From Oceanospirillaceae bacterium (GTDB lineage: Bacteria; Pseudomonadota; Gammaproteobacteria; Pseudomonadales; Oceanobacteraceae), in assembly GCA_002724925.1 (NCBI GenBank), contig PBQA01000027.1, positions 1 through 64,000 of the forward strand: a stretch of 64,000 nt of DNA, read 5' to 3'. The translations under genes were made by a program, and so were the position numbers. The notes beneath the pieces were generated by a model. It saw nothing but the letters and a program-made list of their open reading frames with translations, was not told the origin of the DNA and did no database searches. Positions 26,364 through 36,642 of the stretch are shown one piece after another (the stretch's first letter is position 1; each line of letters begins with the position of its first letter).

Positions 26364-28694
26364 ATGCGTCAATGGGTAGAAAAACAGGCAACGGAACGTG
26401 CATGGATAGTGATCGTCGCCATGATTATTGCTGCGCTGGTCGCTGCTGCAGGTGCCGGAAATTTGTATTTCCGCGGGGACTATAAAGTCTTCTTTGAAGA
26501 AGGGTATGGCCCATTAAATGACTTCGAAGAAATGCAGAAGGTCTTCAATAAAAGCGACAGTATCGCCGTATTGGTTGTTCCTGAATCGGGTAACGTCATT
26601 GACGAGACTGTTTTGACGCTTATTCAGGAATATACCGAAGAAGCCTGGCAGACACCGTTTTCCAGCCGTGTAGATTCGCTGACCAACTACCAGAATACCT
26701 GGGCCGAATACGACGATATGATCGTCGAGGATATGGTGCTTTATCCTGAAGAATTAACGGAAGACGACCTCAGCCGAATTCGCGAAACGGCGCTGGCGGA
26801 GCCATCTCTGAATGGTCGCATTATTTCTCCTGATACCGACGTCAGTCTGATCAATATTACGCTACAACTGCCTGACGTCACAGATAACACGGCAAATGTG
26901 GCCAGCGTGATGGATTTCGTCCGTGACCTGAGTGCGCAATTTGCAGAGCGCTATCCGGATGTTGCCTTCTATCACACCGGAATTATTCCGATGAACTACA
27001 GCTTCGCGACCGAAGGCCAGAAAGATATGTCGACTCTGGTGCCTGCGATGCTGTTGTTGATTATTGTTCTGCTGGCCGTGTTGTTGCGCAGTGTGCTGGC
27101 GATGCTCGCAACTGTCGTTGTTCTGGTACTGACCATTGTGGCGACCATGGGCCTTGCAGGTTGGATGGGCTTTTTCCTGTCGACGGGTACGATTAACGTA
27201 CCGATTGTGGTTCTGACCATCGCAGTGGCGGACTGCGTTCATGTAGTGGCGACCATGCAGTACGGTATGAAGCAGGGAAAGAGCAGAAAAGACGCGGTGC
27301 GTTACAGCCTTGAGCTTAACTGGATGCCGATATTCATTACCAGTGCCACAACTGCTGTGGGCTTCCTGACGCTGATGATGTCGGAGTCTCCGGTATTTGC
27401 TGATTTTGGTTTCCTGTGTGCAATGGGCGTGATGTTGGCGTACGTCATGTCAGTCACTTTGTTTCCGGCTCTGTTGTCAGTATTGCCCGTCGGCGCTGGT
27501 GGCCGTGTTGATGATAAAGCACCAGCGATGGCGCACTTCGGTGATTTTGTAATACGTCACCAGACGCCGTTGCTCTGGGGCGGTGTTGCTGTTGTTGCGG
27601 TGTTAAGTGTGTTGGCGATGCGTAATGAAATTAACGATGTGGCTACTGAATATTTTGCAGAGTCGACCGCGTATCGTCAGTCGGTTGATAAACAGGCAGA
27701 TACACTTTCTGGTTCACAGTCAATTGACTGGGCGATGTATACCGACGAAGCGGGTGGCATCAGTAACCCTGAGTTTATCGCAGTGATGCGTGATTTTACC
27801 GAGTGGCTCGAACAGCAGCCTGAGATTGATCACGTCAGTGGTTTGTCTGACACCTTTATGCGTCTGAATAAAAACATGCATGCGGATGATCCTGACTGGT
27901 ACAAAATCCCGGGTGACCGTGAGTTGGCTGCTCAGTACTTGTTGCTCTACGAAATGTCGCTTCCGTACGGTCTTGATCTTAATAATCAGGTGAATGTTGA
28001 TAAGTCAGCTGTGCGTATGACATCAATCATGAAAAACCTGGGCAGTGTCGAAATTATTTCTCTCGAAAACCGCGCCAAAGACTGGATGGATGCGAATGCT
28101 CCGGGGATTCGTCTGACCGCGGCGAGCCCTTCAGTGATGTTCTCCCACATTGGTGAGACGAATATGAAGAGCATGATCCTCAGTATGATGATGGCACTGG
28201 TGATTATTTCGGGCATTCTGATTTTTGCATTACGCTCGCTCAGACTGGGTGTGATCAGCTTGTTCCCGAATATTACCCCTGCGCTTGTTGGCTTTGGGTT
28301 CTGGACGTTTATATCCGGTGAAATCAATCTTGGCCTTTCTATCGTCAGCTCAATGACACTGGGTATTATTGTGGATGACACGGTGCACTTTCTGAGTAAA
28401 TACAAGCGTGCACGAATGGAAGGCATGACCACTGAAGCAGCAGTACGTTACTCGTTTATCAATGTGGGTCGTGCTCTGTTAATTACAACACTGGTATTGG
28501 TACTGGGCTTCTCTATGCTCGCGTTCTCGGCTTTCCGCCTGAACTCAGACATGGGTATTGCAACGTCCCTGATTATTCTGATCGCACTGATCATTGATTT
28601 TCTCATCCTGCCACCCATGCTGTTGTGGCTGGATAAAGATAAGCCTGAAGCAAACACTGAAGAGCAGACATCCCTAAAAGGAGAACACGCATGA
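26364..28694 (+). CDS. RND-superfamily exporter of the MMPL/HpnN type
   Basis: The ATG at 26364 has AGGAGA upstream; the longer frame from 26301 overlaps the TetR gene. The 776-residue protein has the duplicated plan: one TM helix, a periplasmic domain and five TM helices, twice. The TM4 Asp motifs IAVADCVHVVATM and GIIVDDTVHFLSKYKRAR are kept in both halves. This compact RND type generally moves lipids or other hydrophobic compounds. It overlaps the next gene by four bases, so transport and LolA-like functions are coupled. Confidence 0.88.
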   Translation: MRQWVEKQATERAWIVIVAMIIAALVAAAGAGNLYFRGDYKVFFEEGYGPLNDFEEMQKVFNKSDSIAVLVVPESGNVIDETVLTLIQEYTEEAWQTPFSSRVDSLTNYQNTWAEYDDMIVEDMVLYPEELTEDDLSRIRETALAEPSLNGRIISPDTDVSLINITLQLPDVTDNTANVASVMDFVRDLSAQFAERYPDVAFYHTGIIPMNYSFATEGQKDMSTLVPAMLLLIIVLLAVLLRSVLAMLATVVVLVLTIVATMGLAGWMGFFLSTGTINVPIVVLTIAVADCVHVVATMQYGMKQGKSRKDAVRYSLELNWMPIFITSATTAVGFLTLMMSESPVFADFGFLCAMGVMLAYVMSVTLFPALLSVLPVGAGGRVDDKAPAMAHFGDFVIRHQTPLLWGGVAVVAVLSVLAMRNEINDVATEYFAESTAYRQSVDKQADTLSGSQSIDWAMYTDEAGGISNPEFIAVMRDFTEWLEQQPEIDHVSGLSDTFMRLNKNMHADDPDWYKIPGDRELAAQYLLLYEMSLPYGLDLNNQVNVDKSAVRMTSIMKNLGSVEIISLENRAKDWMDANAPGIRLTAASPSVMFSHIGETNMKSMILSMMMALVIISGILIFALRSLRLGVISLFPNITPALVGFGFWTFISGEINLGLSIVSSMTLGIIVDDTVHFLSKYKRARMEGMTTEAAVRYSFINVGRALLITTLVLVLGFSMLAFSAFRLNSDMGIATSLIILIALIIDFLILPPMLLWLDKDKPEANTEEQTSLKGEHA

Positions 28695-29473
28695 AACTGA
28701 TAACTACACTCGTGACGGGACTGGCCTTAGTTGCACCCTTTGCTATGGCAGATGACGGTGGGCGCGGTCTTGAAATTGCCAATGAACGTAAAGCACGTGA
28801 TACAGGCTGGGGCGATTCTCAGGCTGAAATGACCATGATTTTACGTAACTCACAGGGCGAAACATCAGAACGAAAAATGCGCCTGAAAAGTTTCGAAATT
28901 CAGGATGATGGCGATAAAGGTCTGACCATCTTTGATGAACCTAAGGATGTGAGTGGTACCGCTTTTCTGAGCTTCTCGCATAACACGAAACCTGATGATC
29001 AGTGGCTGTATTTACCTGCACTGAAGCGTGTTAAGCGTATTTCTTCGCGCAATAAATCTGGCCCGTTTATGGGCAGTGAGTTTGCGTATGAAGACATGGG
29101 GTCGTTCGAGCCTGAAAAGTATGAATTTACTTACCTGCGGGATGAGCCATGTGGTGAAAACATGACATGTTTCGTCGTGGAGAGTGATCCTGTCGATAAG
29201 TTCTCTGGCTACACCCGACAGATTAACTGGATTGATACTGAACACTATCGTGCGATCAAAACAGAGTTCTATGACCGTAAAAACACGCTGCTGAAAACAC
29301 TGGAATTGTCGGAGTGGAAACTCTACAAAGATACGTTCTGGCGTGCCCACCAACTTGATATGCAGAATCATCAAAACGGTAAGAGCACGACCATTATCAC
29401 GCACAGCATGGAGTTTGATACCGGGCTGAGCGAGTCGGATTTCAGCCAGGCATCACTGAAGCGTGCTCGATAA
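28691..29473 (+). CDS. LolA-like outer-membrane lipoprotein-sorting family protein, periplasmic
   Basis: The 260-residue protein starts with a signal peptide (VTGLALVAPFAMA). DDGGRGLEIANERKARDTGW, LRSFEIQ-type strands and DQWLYLPALKRVKRISSRNKSGPFMGSEFAYEDM are characteristic of the family that accompanies MMPL-type exporters. It would act as a periplasmic carrier between the inner-membrane exporter and an outer-membrane acceptor. Substrate unknown. Confidence 0.85.
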   Translation: MKLITTLVTGLALVAPFAMADDGGRGLEIANERKARDTGWGDSQAEMTMILRNSQGETSERKMRLKSFEIQDDGDKGLTIFDEPKDVSGTAFLSFSHNTKPDDQWLYLPALKRVKRISSRNKSGPFMGSEFAYEDMGSFEPEKYEFTYLRDEPCGENMTCFVVESDPVDKFSGYTRQINWIDTEHYRAIKTEFYDRKNTLLKTLELSEWKLYKDTFWRAHQLDMQNHQNGKSTTIITHSMEFDTGLSESDFSQASLKRAR

Positions 29474-29482
29474 GGCAGGGCT

Positions 29483-30724
29483 ATGAAAAAGTTACTTTTT
29501 ACCGCGTCTGTATTGTTAGCAGGCGCGAGCGCTGCGCCCGTGACAAGTGCCCTCGATTGGTCTCTTGAAGCGGGGATCGAAGGGCGTCGCTTTCTTGAGT
29601 CGGGCGCCTACAGTGGGCAGGTAGACGATCAATGGTCGATAACATTGCAACCAGAAGTTGTTTGGGATGCAGAGTCGGGCAATGGCCGATTCACTTTTGT
29701 GCCTTTTTTCCGCAAGGATTTCGCGGATGACGAGCGCACGCATGGTGACATTCGGGAAGCCATGTTTATGACATGGGATGGCCCGTGGGAGCTGCGCGCT
29801 GGTATCGGTAAAGTGTTCTGGGGCGTGACTGAGTCTCTGCATCTTGTGGATGTTATTAACCAGACAGACTACGTCGAAGCCATTGATGGCGATCAGAAAC
29901 TGGGTCAGCCGATGATTCAGGGTATCTGGTTGTCTGATATGGGAACCTGGGAGGCGTTCGTGCTTCCGGGCTTCCGCGAGCGCACTTTTCCGGGTGAAGC
30001 AGGGCGTTATCGCACAGAGCTTCTGGTCAGTGATGATGCAGAGTATCAGGCTGACGAAGAGCAGCAGCATGTCGATCTGGCGGCGCGCTGGTCTTACGTT
30101 TCTGAACTGAACGGGTATCCACTGGATCTGACGGTGTCTGTCTTCCGCGGTACATCGAGAGATCCTTTGCTGGTGCCTCAGGTGGAGGTCGTCAACAGCG
30201 TACCCACACTGACTGAGCTGGTGCCGTATTACGCTATGCAGAATCAGGTTGGCTCTACGATTCAGTTTGCACCGGAGGGCTGGTTGCTTAAGGCAGAATT
30301 GCTCTATCGCGACTATCAGATTGATGCCTTGCCCGGTGGCATTGACGTTAAAGACCAGACCGCAGCTGTTGGTGGATTTGAATACACCCTGGTTGGCCCG
30401 TTTGGCGATGCCGCGGATCTTGGGTTACTTGCTGAGTACCAGTACGACAGCCGAGGTGCAGATTACTCTGACGCCCAGAATGATCTGTTTTTAGGCACGC
30501 GCTATGTTTTCAATGACATGGCGTCGAGCGAAATTCTTGCGGGGATTACACAGGATCTCGATTATATGGGCACCCGTTTGTTTCTGCTGGAGGCGAATAC
30601 CCGGTTAAACCCATCGATGACGATCGATGCGACCATTACTCTGGTAACGGCAGAAGAAGAATCTCTGGCAAGCATCTTCCGCCGTGATGACACCTTTGAA
30701 GTAGCACTTAACTTCTTCTTCTGA
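29483..30724 (+). CDS. Outer-membrane beta-barrel protein in the MMPL exporter operon
   Basis: The 413-residue protein has a signal peptide of about 23 residues, alternating amphipathic strands and a terminal FEVALNFFF ending in Phe, as expected for BamA-inserted barrels. It resembles DUF1302-type barrels. It follows the LolA-like gene after nine bases, so it probably provides the outer-membrane end of the same pathway. A GC-rich hairpin follows. Confidence 0.75.
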   Translation: MKKLLFTASVLLAGASAAPVTSALDWSLEAGIEGRRFLESGAYSGQVDDQWSITLQPEVVWDAESGNGRFTFVPFFRKDFADDERTHGDIREAMFMTWDGPWELRAGIGKVFWGVTESLHLVDVINQTDYVEAIDGDQKLGQPMIQGIWLSDMGTWEAFVLPGFRERTFPGEAGRYRTELLVSDDAEYQADEEQQHVDLAARWSYVSELNGYPLDLTVSVFRGTSRDPLLVPQVEVVNSVPTLTELVPYYAMQNQVGSTIQFAPEGWLLKAELLYRDYQIDALPGGIDVKDQTAAVGGFEYTLVGPFGDAADLGLLAEYQYDSRGADYSDAQNDLFLGTRYVFNDMASSEILAGITQDLDYMGTRLFLLEANTRLNPSMTIDATITLVTAEEESLASIFRRDDTFEVALNFFF

Positions 30725-30736
30725 TGCCATATCGCG

Positions 30737-30761
30737 CTGGCGGCCTGTCGAGGGCCGCCAG
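30737..30761 (+). terminator. GC-rich hairpin after the exporter operon
   Basis: CTGGCGGCC and GGCCGCCAG form a perfect 9-bp stem around a seven-base loop 13 bases after the stop. No T-run follows, so it may be only a partial terminator or an mRNA-end stabiliser. Confidence 0.45.
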
Positions 30762-30845
30762 AGGCGGTAAAGAAGGGTAAAATGCAATATCAGTCGCTCT
30801 GTTGAGGCTCTATCATTGGGCTCAGATTATTATGGAGCTTCTTCC

Positions 30846-32255
30846 GTGAGCGGCCCCCCTTCCTACTCCTCTGGCCGGTCGACAAGACTGGCATTCCGGC
30901 TACTTCTGCTTTCATCTGCCGTCATGGCAGTGCAGGGGTGCAGCAGCGTTGCTGTATCAGAACCTGACCCCATCGTTCTTCCCGATACCTTCACTGATCA
31001 ACAACAGGTCTTACCTGCGGTCGATTGGTGGACGACGTTTAACGACAGTGAACTGAATGAGTACGTCAATGATGCTCTGCAAGGCAATTACAGCCTACAG
31101 GCTGCAGAGGCGCGTTTGCGCCAGAGCCTGGCACAGTTACGGGGCTCGCGCAGTGATTACTATCCCGAAGTTAATGCAGAGCTTGGAAAAAGCCGGCAAT
31201 GGACCAGTGAAGACTCAACCACCGATACCTGGTCAGCAGGTTTGACCGCCAGTTATGAAATTGACTTATGGGGCGGCATTCGTGCGGGCGCCGCTCAGTC
31301 CCGCTTCAGTGCCGATGCCAGCGAAGCGGCGTACCGTACGCTGGCTAATACCGTGGCGGGCGAAGTGTCGACCTATTGGCTGGGGTTGCGTGTTCAGGCT
31401 GGAAAGCTTCGCCTTCTTGAAGACCAGAAGCAGCGACTCGCAACTGCACTCAAGGTGGTTGAGGGTCGAAAACGCCGCGGCCAGGCCGCACTGACGGATG
31501 TCTGGCAGCAACAGCAACTGGTTGAGTCACTGAGCGTTGATATCATCGAAGCTGAAGCACAGCGTGATATTTATCTGCAGCAGCTTGCTCTCTGGTTAGG
31601 GCGTGGGCAAGCGCCTTTGACGGCTGAAATGGTCTCTGACCTGACGCCAGTTCCTCAGCCTGATATGGCACTGAATAACGTTCCTCTGGAAGCACTGAAA
31701 GCACGCCCGGATGTTCAGGAAGCGTACGCCAGGCTTCAGGCGGCCAGTGCCGGTGTAGCGGTTGCAGCCGCGAACCGTTATCCTCGTTTTTCTCTTTCAG
31801 CAAGTTATCGCGACAGCGACACAGAATTCAGTCAACTGTTTGATAACTGGGTAGCCAACCTTGCTGGCTCTCTGGTGTTGCCGATCATTGATGGTGCAGG
31901 CCGTCGAGCAGAAGTCGAGCGCCAGAAAGCAGCAGAGCAGGAGGCTTTGGCAGATTACAGCCAGACCGTTCTTGAAGCCGCTCAGGAAGTTCAGCAGGCG
32001 CTGGTGGAAGAGCAACGTTACCAGAAAACGTTGCAAAGCCTGACGGATCAACTTGAGCTGGCACGCAAAACCCTTGAGCTGCAGGATTACTATTACGCGC
32101 GTGGTCAGATTGATTTTCTCGATCTGCTTAACGCCCAGCAGGAACTCCTGAGCCTCGAATCCCAGCAATTGACTGCCCGCTGGAACCTCACCCAATCAAG
32201 AATTCAATTATACAAAGCCGTTAGTCACGGTAGATTCGGAGAAACCGACGCATGA
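30846..32255 (+). CDS. Outer-membrane factor lipoprotein of a tripartite efflux pump (NodT/TolC family)
   Basis: The start is GTG 30846, behind GGAGC; the frame also opens at a TTG at 30816. A signal peptide ends in the lipobox VQGC. Two OEP repeats follow, with the family hallmarks WWTTFNDSELNEYV, YEIDLWGG, DVWQQQQLVESL and DLLNAQQELLSLESQ. The protein forms the trimeric outer-membrane channel. The adaptor gene overlaps its stop by four bases. Confidence 0.9.
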   Translation: MSGPPSYSSGRSTRLAFRLLLLSSAVMAVQGCSSVAVSEPDPIVLPDTFTDQQQVLPAVDWWTTFNDSELNEYVNDALQGNYSLQAAEARLRQSLAQLRGSRSDYYPEVNAELGKSRQWTSEDSTTDTWSAGLTASYEIDLWGGIRAGAAQSRFSADASEAAYRTLANTVAGEVSTYWLGLRVQAGKLRLLEDQKQRLATALKVVEGRKRRGQAALTDVWQQQQLVESLSVDIIEAEAQRDIYLQQLALWLGRGQAPLTAEMVSDLTPVPQPDMALNNVPLEALKARPDVQEAYARLQAASAGVAVAAANRYPRFSLSASYRDSDTEFSQLFDNWVANLAGSLVLPIIDGAGRRAEVERQKAAEQEALADYSQTVLEAAQEVQQALVEEQRYQKTLQSLTDQLELARKTLELQDYYYARGQIDFLDLLNAQQELLSLESQQLTARWNLTQSRIQLYKAVSHGRFGETDA

Positions 32256-33439
32256 CCGACCGTAAGAAAAACCTGGCATTAGCCGGTGTCAGTATTCTTA
32301 TTATTCTTGCGAGTTTCGGCGCGTGGAAACTCATTCAGGATACGGCGCCTAAGCCGGGTAAAAAAGAGCGGGAAAAAATAGCGCGGCTTGTAGATGCAGA
32401 GCCGCTTGAGAAAGTGGCTTCCCGTGCGTCGTGGCAAACTGGCGGTGCGGTAACAGCGTCCGACAGTGTGACTCTGGTTGCTCAGGTAAGCGGAAGAGTG
32501 GAACAGGTCTCAGCTCAGGCGGTGCCCGGTGCGCTGTTAAAAAAAGGCGCGTTACTGGCGCAGCTTGAGAAGGGTGATTATGAATTAGCACTGGAACAGG
32601 CTCAGGCAACACTGGCTCAGGCGAAAGCGGCACTGGCAATTGAAGAAGGGCAGGTCAGCCTTGCTCAGGAAGAGTACGCACTTTCAGGCACCGAACTGTC
32701 GACGTCCGACCGTGCGCTGGTTCTGCGTGAGCCTCAGCTTCAGGTTGCTGAGGCCGATATGGCCAGTGCTGAAGCTGCTGTAAAACAGGCGAAAATTAAT
32801 CTGGCTCGTACCGAAATCCGTATGCCATTTGACGGTCGCTTAAGTTCGCGCGCGGTCAGCCCGGGCAGCTATGCCAGTGCCGGTAGCGAACTCTTTTCGG
32901 CCGTTGCAACTTCTGAGTTCTGGGTCGAAGCGAAACTCCCGCGATCTTTCTTGCCGCTTCTGGATCGTGATCACGAGGTGATCGTATCTCACTCCGCCTG
33001 GGGTAAGAAAACCCGGACGGCTTCTATTCTGAACGTGCTACCGGGTGTCGATAGTGGTGACCGTCAGGCGCGCGTTATTTTATCACTCAAGAGCCCTCTG
33101 GACCCAGAGTATGGCCCTATCGTTCTGGTGAATGATTTTGTTGCTCTGACGCTCGCAGGTCGGGAATTCAATGATGCTTATCAAGTACGTCGTGATCGCG
33201 TTAATGATGACGGCAGTGTTTGGGTCATTAATGATCTGAAGTTGCATAAACGACAGCCTGAACTTCTTTACTCGGGTCGCGATTTTGTCTGGTTTTCTCG
33301 GGGTTTTGAGCTGGGAGACAGATTGTTAACCAGCCAGGTTGATGCCGCCGTTGAAGGCATGCCGGTTCGTGTTTCTGATAACACCACAGGGAAAAAGACT
33401 GACCCGGGTTCTGATAACAGTGCAGGAGAGCGGCCATGA
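32252..33439 (+). CDS. RND efflux periplasmic adaptor (membrane fusion protein)
   Basis: The 395-residue protein has an N-terminal membrane anchor (residues about 8-27). Half-lipoyl segments (TASDSVTLVAQVSGRVEQV ... GALLKKGALLAQLEKGDYELALEQA) flank a coiled-coil hairpin, and a second lipoyl segment RTEIRMPFDGRLSSRAVSPG follows. It links the RND transporter to the NodT-type channel and overlaps both flanking genes by four bases. Confidence 0.9.
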   Translation: MTDRKKNLALAGVSILIILASFGAWKLIQDTAPKPGKKEREKIARLVDAEPLEKVASRASWQTGGAVTASDSVTLVAQVSGRVEQVSAQAVPGALLKKGALLAQLEKGDYELALEQAQATLAQAKAALAIEEGQVSLAQEEYALSGTELSTSDRALVLREPQLQVAEADMASAEAAVKQAKINLARTEIRMPFDGRLSSRAVSPGSYASAGSELFSAVATSEFWVEAKLPRSFLPLLDRDHEVIVSHSAWGKKTRTASILNVLPGVDSGDRQARVILSLKSPLDPEYGPIVLVNDFVALTLAGREFNDAYQVRRDRVNDDGSVWVINDLKLHKRQPELLYSGRDFVWFSRGFELGDRLLTSQVDAAVEGMPVRVSDNTTGKKTDPGSDNSAGERP

Positions 33440-36400
33440 TTGAGAAGGCTGGCCCAGTCTCCTGGATGGCACGACACGGTGTTGCGCCCAACCTGTTGAT
33501 GGTATTTTTGATCATTGGCGGCATTCTTATGTCGCTGGCGATTCGTAAAGAATTTATCCCGAGTACTGAAGCCGATTACGTTTCAGTCAATGTAGCCTAT
33601 CCGGGGGCGACGCCCTCCGAAATGGAACAAGGCGTCGTTTTACCGATTGAAAATGAACTGACGGGTCTCGATGGTCTGAAAGAAATAACGTCAACCGCTG
33701 CTCAAGGCTCTGCACGCGTTTCGGTCGAGATAGAGAATAGTGGTGACCGCCAGAAAGCGTATCAGGATATTCAGCAGGCAGTCAGTAATATCAGCAGTTT
33801 TCCGGCAGGTATCGAGCGTCCTGTGGTCAGTTTGTCCGGCCACTCTATTGACGTTATGGACATCAAACTGTTCGGTCCATTGAGCAAGTTTGAACTTAAG
33901 AAACTGGCTGAGCAGATTCGCAACGATTTACTGGCCGCGCCAGAAATTACCAACGTTGAAGTTAAAGGTACGCCGGATGAAGAACTGCACGTTGAGATCT
34001 CGCAGGCGACACTTGAGTCTTACGGCCTGACTCTTCAGCAGGTTGCTAATACCATCGCGGCAAACGCAATTGAAAAGAGTGCTGGTACGGTGCGTACCAG
34101 TGGTGGCGATATTCTATTGACCTTGGATAATCGTATTTATTGGGCGGACGAATTCAGTAAATTACCCGTCATCAGCGACGACTCTGGTGTTCTGTTACAG
34201 CTGGGTGATATTGCCACCATTTCTGATGGCTTTGGCGATACCAATCGTGAAGTCACTTATAATGGTAACCCTTCGATTGCGCTGGATATTTATCGCAGTG
34301 AAAATCAAACGCCTTTCACCGTCACCGAAGCTGCGTACCGGCAGATGGAAGAAATTAAAACTCGGTTGCCGCCAGGGGTTGAGCTGATCGTCACTGATGA
34401 CGATGGTGAGACCTATAATCAGCGTGTCGGCCTGTTGATGAAAAACGCCGCCATCGGTCTCGTGTTGGTGCTTGTGCTGCTTAGCCTGTTCCTGGAATAT
34501 CGCTTGGCATTCTGGGTGACCATGGGTATTCCAACGGCCTTTCTGGGCGCATTGTTATTAATCCCCGCAGCGGATGTGTCGATCAACATGATCTCAATGT
34601 TTGCATTTATTATTGCGCTCGGGATTGTTGTGGATGACGCGATTATTGCCGGTGAAAATATCTTTGAGCATATGCAGCAGGGGATGGCCTTTCCTGACGC
34701 TGCTGTTCAGGGAGCCAGAGAAGTCGCCGTGCCTCTGGCGTTTGCCATTCTGACCAACGTTGCTGCATTTTTACCGATTCTTGCGCTTCCGGGAATGATG
34801 GGAAAACTGTTCCTCGCGATTCCTGTGGTTGTTATTAGCTGTTTCCTGATTTCCTGGATTGAAGCTCTGTTTATTCTGCCTACGCACTTAGCTAACCTGA
34901 AAAAGAAACCGGAAGACGCGCCGCTGAATTTTCTGGAGAAGGTTCAACGTAAGGTCGATGGCAAACTGGGCTATTTTATTAATGAAATTTATCAGCCGAT
35001 ATTACGCCGAGCAGTCCGTGCGCCCGGCCTGACCTTTGCTATCGCATTTTTCTTTCTGATGATTGCTATGGCGTGGGCTTCCAGTGGTCGTATGGGCTTC
35101 AGTATGTTCCCGCGTCTGGAGGGTGAGTTTGTTGTTGCCACGGTCGAATTGCCTTCGAATGCACCTTTGCAGCAGGCAACCGACGTGCGGGAAAAGCTGG
35201 AACGAGATCTGCGAACGGTTGTGGCTCCGTACGAAGCTGACGGTACTGAATTTTTATTAAGTATCGAAGGTGATGTAAACGGCACCAGTGTCGAAGTTGA
35301 AGGGCAGTTAGTTGATTCAGATGCGCGCCCGATTCCCGCAGCGGAACTGGTGAACTTATGGCGCGAAGAAATTGGTGAAATTGCTGGTATTCGTAGTTTA
35401 ACGTTTGATTCTGAGCGTGGCGGCGGTCCGTCGGGTGGTGCGGGTTTGACGGTTGAATTGCGTGGCAGCCACACAGATGTGCTGGAGCGAGCCAGTGAAG
35501 ACATGGCGAACGCCCTCGCGGGCATTACCGGGGTAAAAGATATTGCCAATGGGTTTAACAGCGGTAAGCCCGAATGGGACGTAGAACTGACGGATCAGGG
35601 GCGTAGTCTGGGGCTTGAGGCCGACGATGTGGCTGCGCAGATCCGCGCGGCGATTTATGGCTCTCGTGCGTTGCGCCAGCAGCGCGGAAACAGCGAAGTC
35701 ACTGTGCTTGTTCGCTTGCCTGAAGATGAGCGTAGCCGAGCTGCGGATATCGAACGTTTGCGTATTCTGACACCATCTGGCAGCTATGTGCCTCTTACGG
35801 AAGTCGCGATCCTTGAGAAGGGCGTATCACCGTCATCTATATCACGACGTAATGGTCGCCAGATTGTGAATGTGACGGCTAACGTCGAGCCGAGAGAGCA
35901 AGTGCCTGCGGTGATGAGCTTGTTGCAGGAGAGCATTTTTCCGGACATGCGTTCGCGTTACCCCGGTATTGATTTTGGCTTCCAGGGGCGCCAGGCCGAA
36001 ACTCAGGAAAGCATGTCGTCCTTGAAACTGTACGGTTTCTTTTCGATGCTGCTCATTTATGTTTTGCTGGCGATACCGTTCAGAAGTTACTCACAGCCAC
36101 TGCTGGTGATGGCGGTCATTCCTTTCGGTGCTGCTGGTGCCTTATATGGACATTTGATGATGGGGTATGGCCTCAGCGTCATGAGTATCATGGGGATCGT
36201 TGCGCTGGCGGGCGTTGTAGTGAATGACAGCCTTATTCTTGTCGACTTTGCGAATCGCCAACGCCGGGAAAAGAAAATGAGCGCACACGATGCGATTATT
36301 TCTGCGGGCATTCGTCGTTTCCGGCCGATTTTATTGACGACGTTAACTACGTTCGGTGGACTCGCGCCTATGGTGTTCGAGACTTCGCGTCAGGCGCAGT

Positions 36401-36630
36401 TTATTGCACCTATGGCGGTATCGCTTGGGTTCGGTATTCTGTTCACCACGTTTGTCTGCTTGCTAGTCCTGCCAGCGCTCTACATCATGTTGAGCAATGT
36501 GCTGGATAAGCTGGGTTTCAGTGATGTCGAGGGCAATGATTCCGTGGGTGGTGATGCCGTGGTTAGTGCTGCCGTGGGTAGTAACGGGGGCTCTGCAATC
36601 GACGTTCAGGATGCGACTGCAAAAGCGTAA
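33436..36630 (+). CDS. RND efflux transporter, AcrB/HAE1-like inner-membrane pump
   Basis: The 1064-residue proton-driven pump has twelve TM helices and two large periplasmic loops. Visible are PGATPSEMEQGVVLPIENEL, the TM4 motif GIVVDDAIIAGENIFEH with the paired Asp, and GIVALAGVVVNDSLILVDFAN in the second half. The C-terminal 40 residues are Gly/Ser/Val-rich. The drug or metabolite exported cannot be named. It ends 12 bases from a convergent kinase gene with no clear terminator. Confidence 0.92.
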   Translation: MIEKAGPVSWMARHGVAPNLLMVFLIIGGILMSLAIRKEFIPSTEADYVSVNVAYPGATPSEMEQGVVLPIENELTGLDGLKEITSTAAQGSARVSVEIENSGDRQKAYQDIQQAVSNISSFPAGIERPVVSLSGHSIDVMDIKLFGPLSKFELKKLAEQIRNDLLAAPEITNVEVKGTPDEELHVEISQATLESYGLTLQQVANTIAANAIEKSAGTVRTSGGDILLTLDNRIYWADEFSKLPVISDDSGVLLQLGDIATISDGFGDTNREVTYNGNPSIALDIYRSENQTPFTVTEAAYRQMEEIKTRLPPGVELIVTDDDGETYNQRVGLLMKNAAIGLVLVLVLLSLFLEYRLAFWVTMGIPTAFLGALLLIPAADVSINMISMFAFIIALGIVVDDAIIAGENIFEHMQQGMAFPDAAVQGAREVAVPLAFAILTNVAAFLPILALPGMMGKLFLAIPVVVISCFLISWIEALFILPTHLANLKKKPEDAPLNFLEKVQRKVDGKLGYFINEIYQPILRRAVRAPGLTFAIAFFFLMIAMAWASSGRMGFSMFPRLEGEFVVATVELPSNAPLQQATDVREKLERDLRTVVAPYEADGTEFLLSIEGDVNGTSVEVEGQLVDSDARPIPAAELVNLWREEIGEIAGIRSLTFDSERGGGPSGGAGLTVELRGSHTDVLERASEDMANALAGITGVKDIANGFNSGKPEWDVELTDQGRSLGLEADDVAAQIRAAIYGSRALRQQRGNSEVTVLVRLPEDERSRAADIERLRILTPSGSYVPLTEVAILEKGVSPSSISRRNGRQIVNVTANVEPREQVPAVMSLLQESIFPDMRSRYPGIDFGFQGRQAETQESMSSLKLYGFFSMLLIYVLLAIPFRSYSQPLLVMAVIPFGAAGALYGHLMMGYGLSVMSIMGIVALAGVVVNDSLILVDFANRQRREKKMSAHDAIISAGIRRFRPILLTTLTTFGGLAPMVFETSRQAQFIAPMAVSLGFGILFTTFVCLLVLPALYIMLSNVLDKLGFSDVEGNDSVGGDAVVSAAVGSNGGSAIDVQDATAKA

Positions 36631-36642
36631 CTGCGGATAAAA

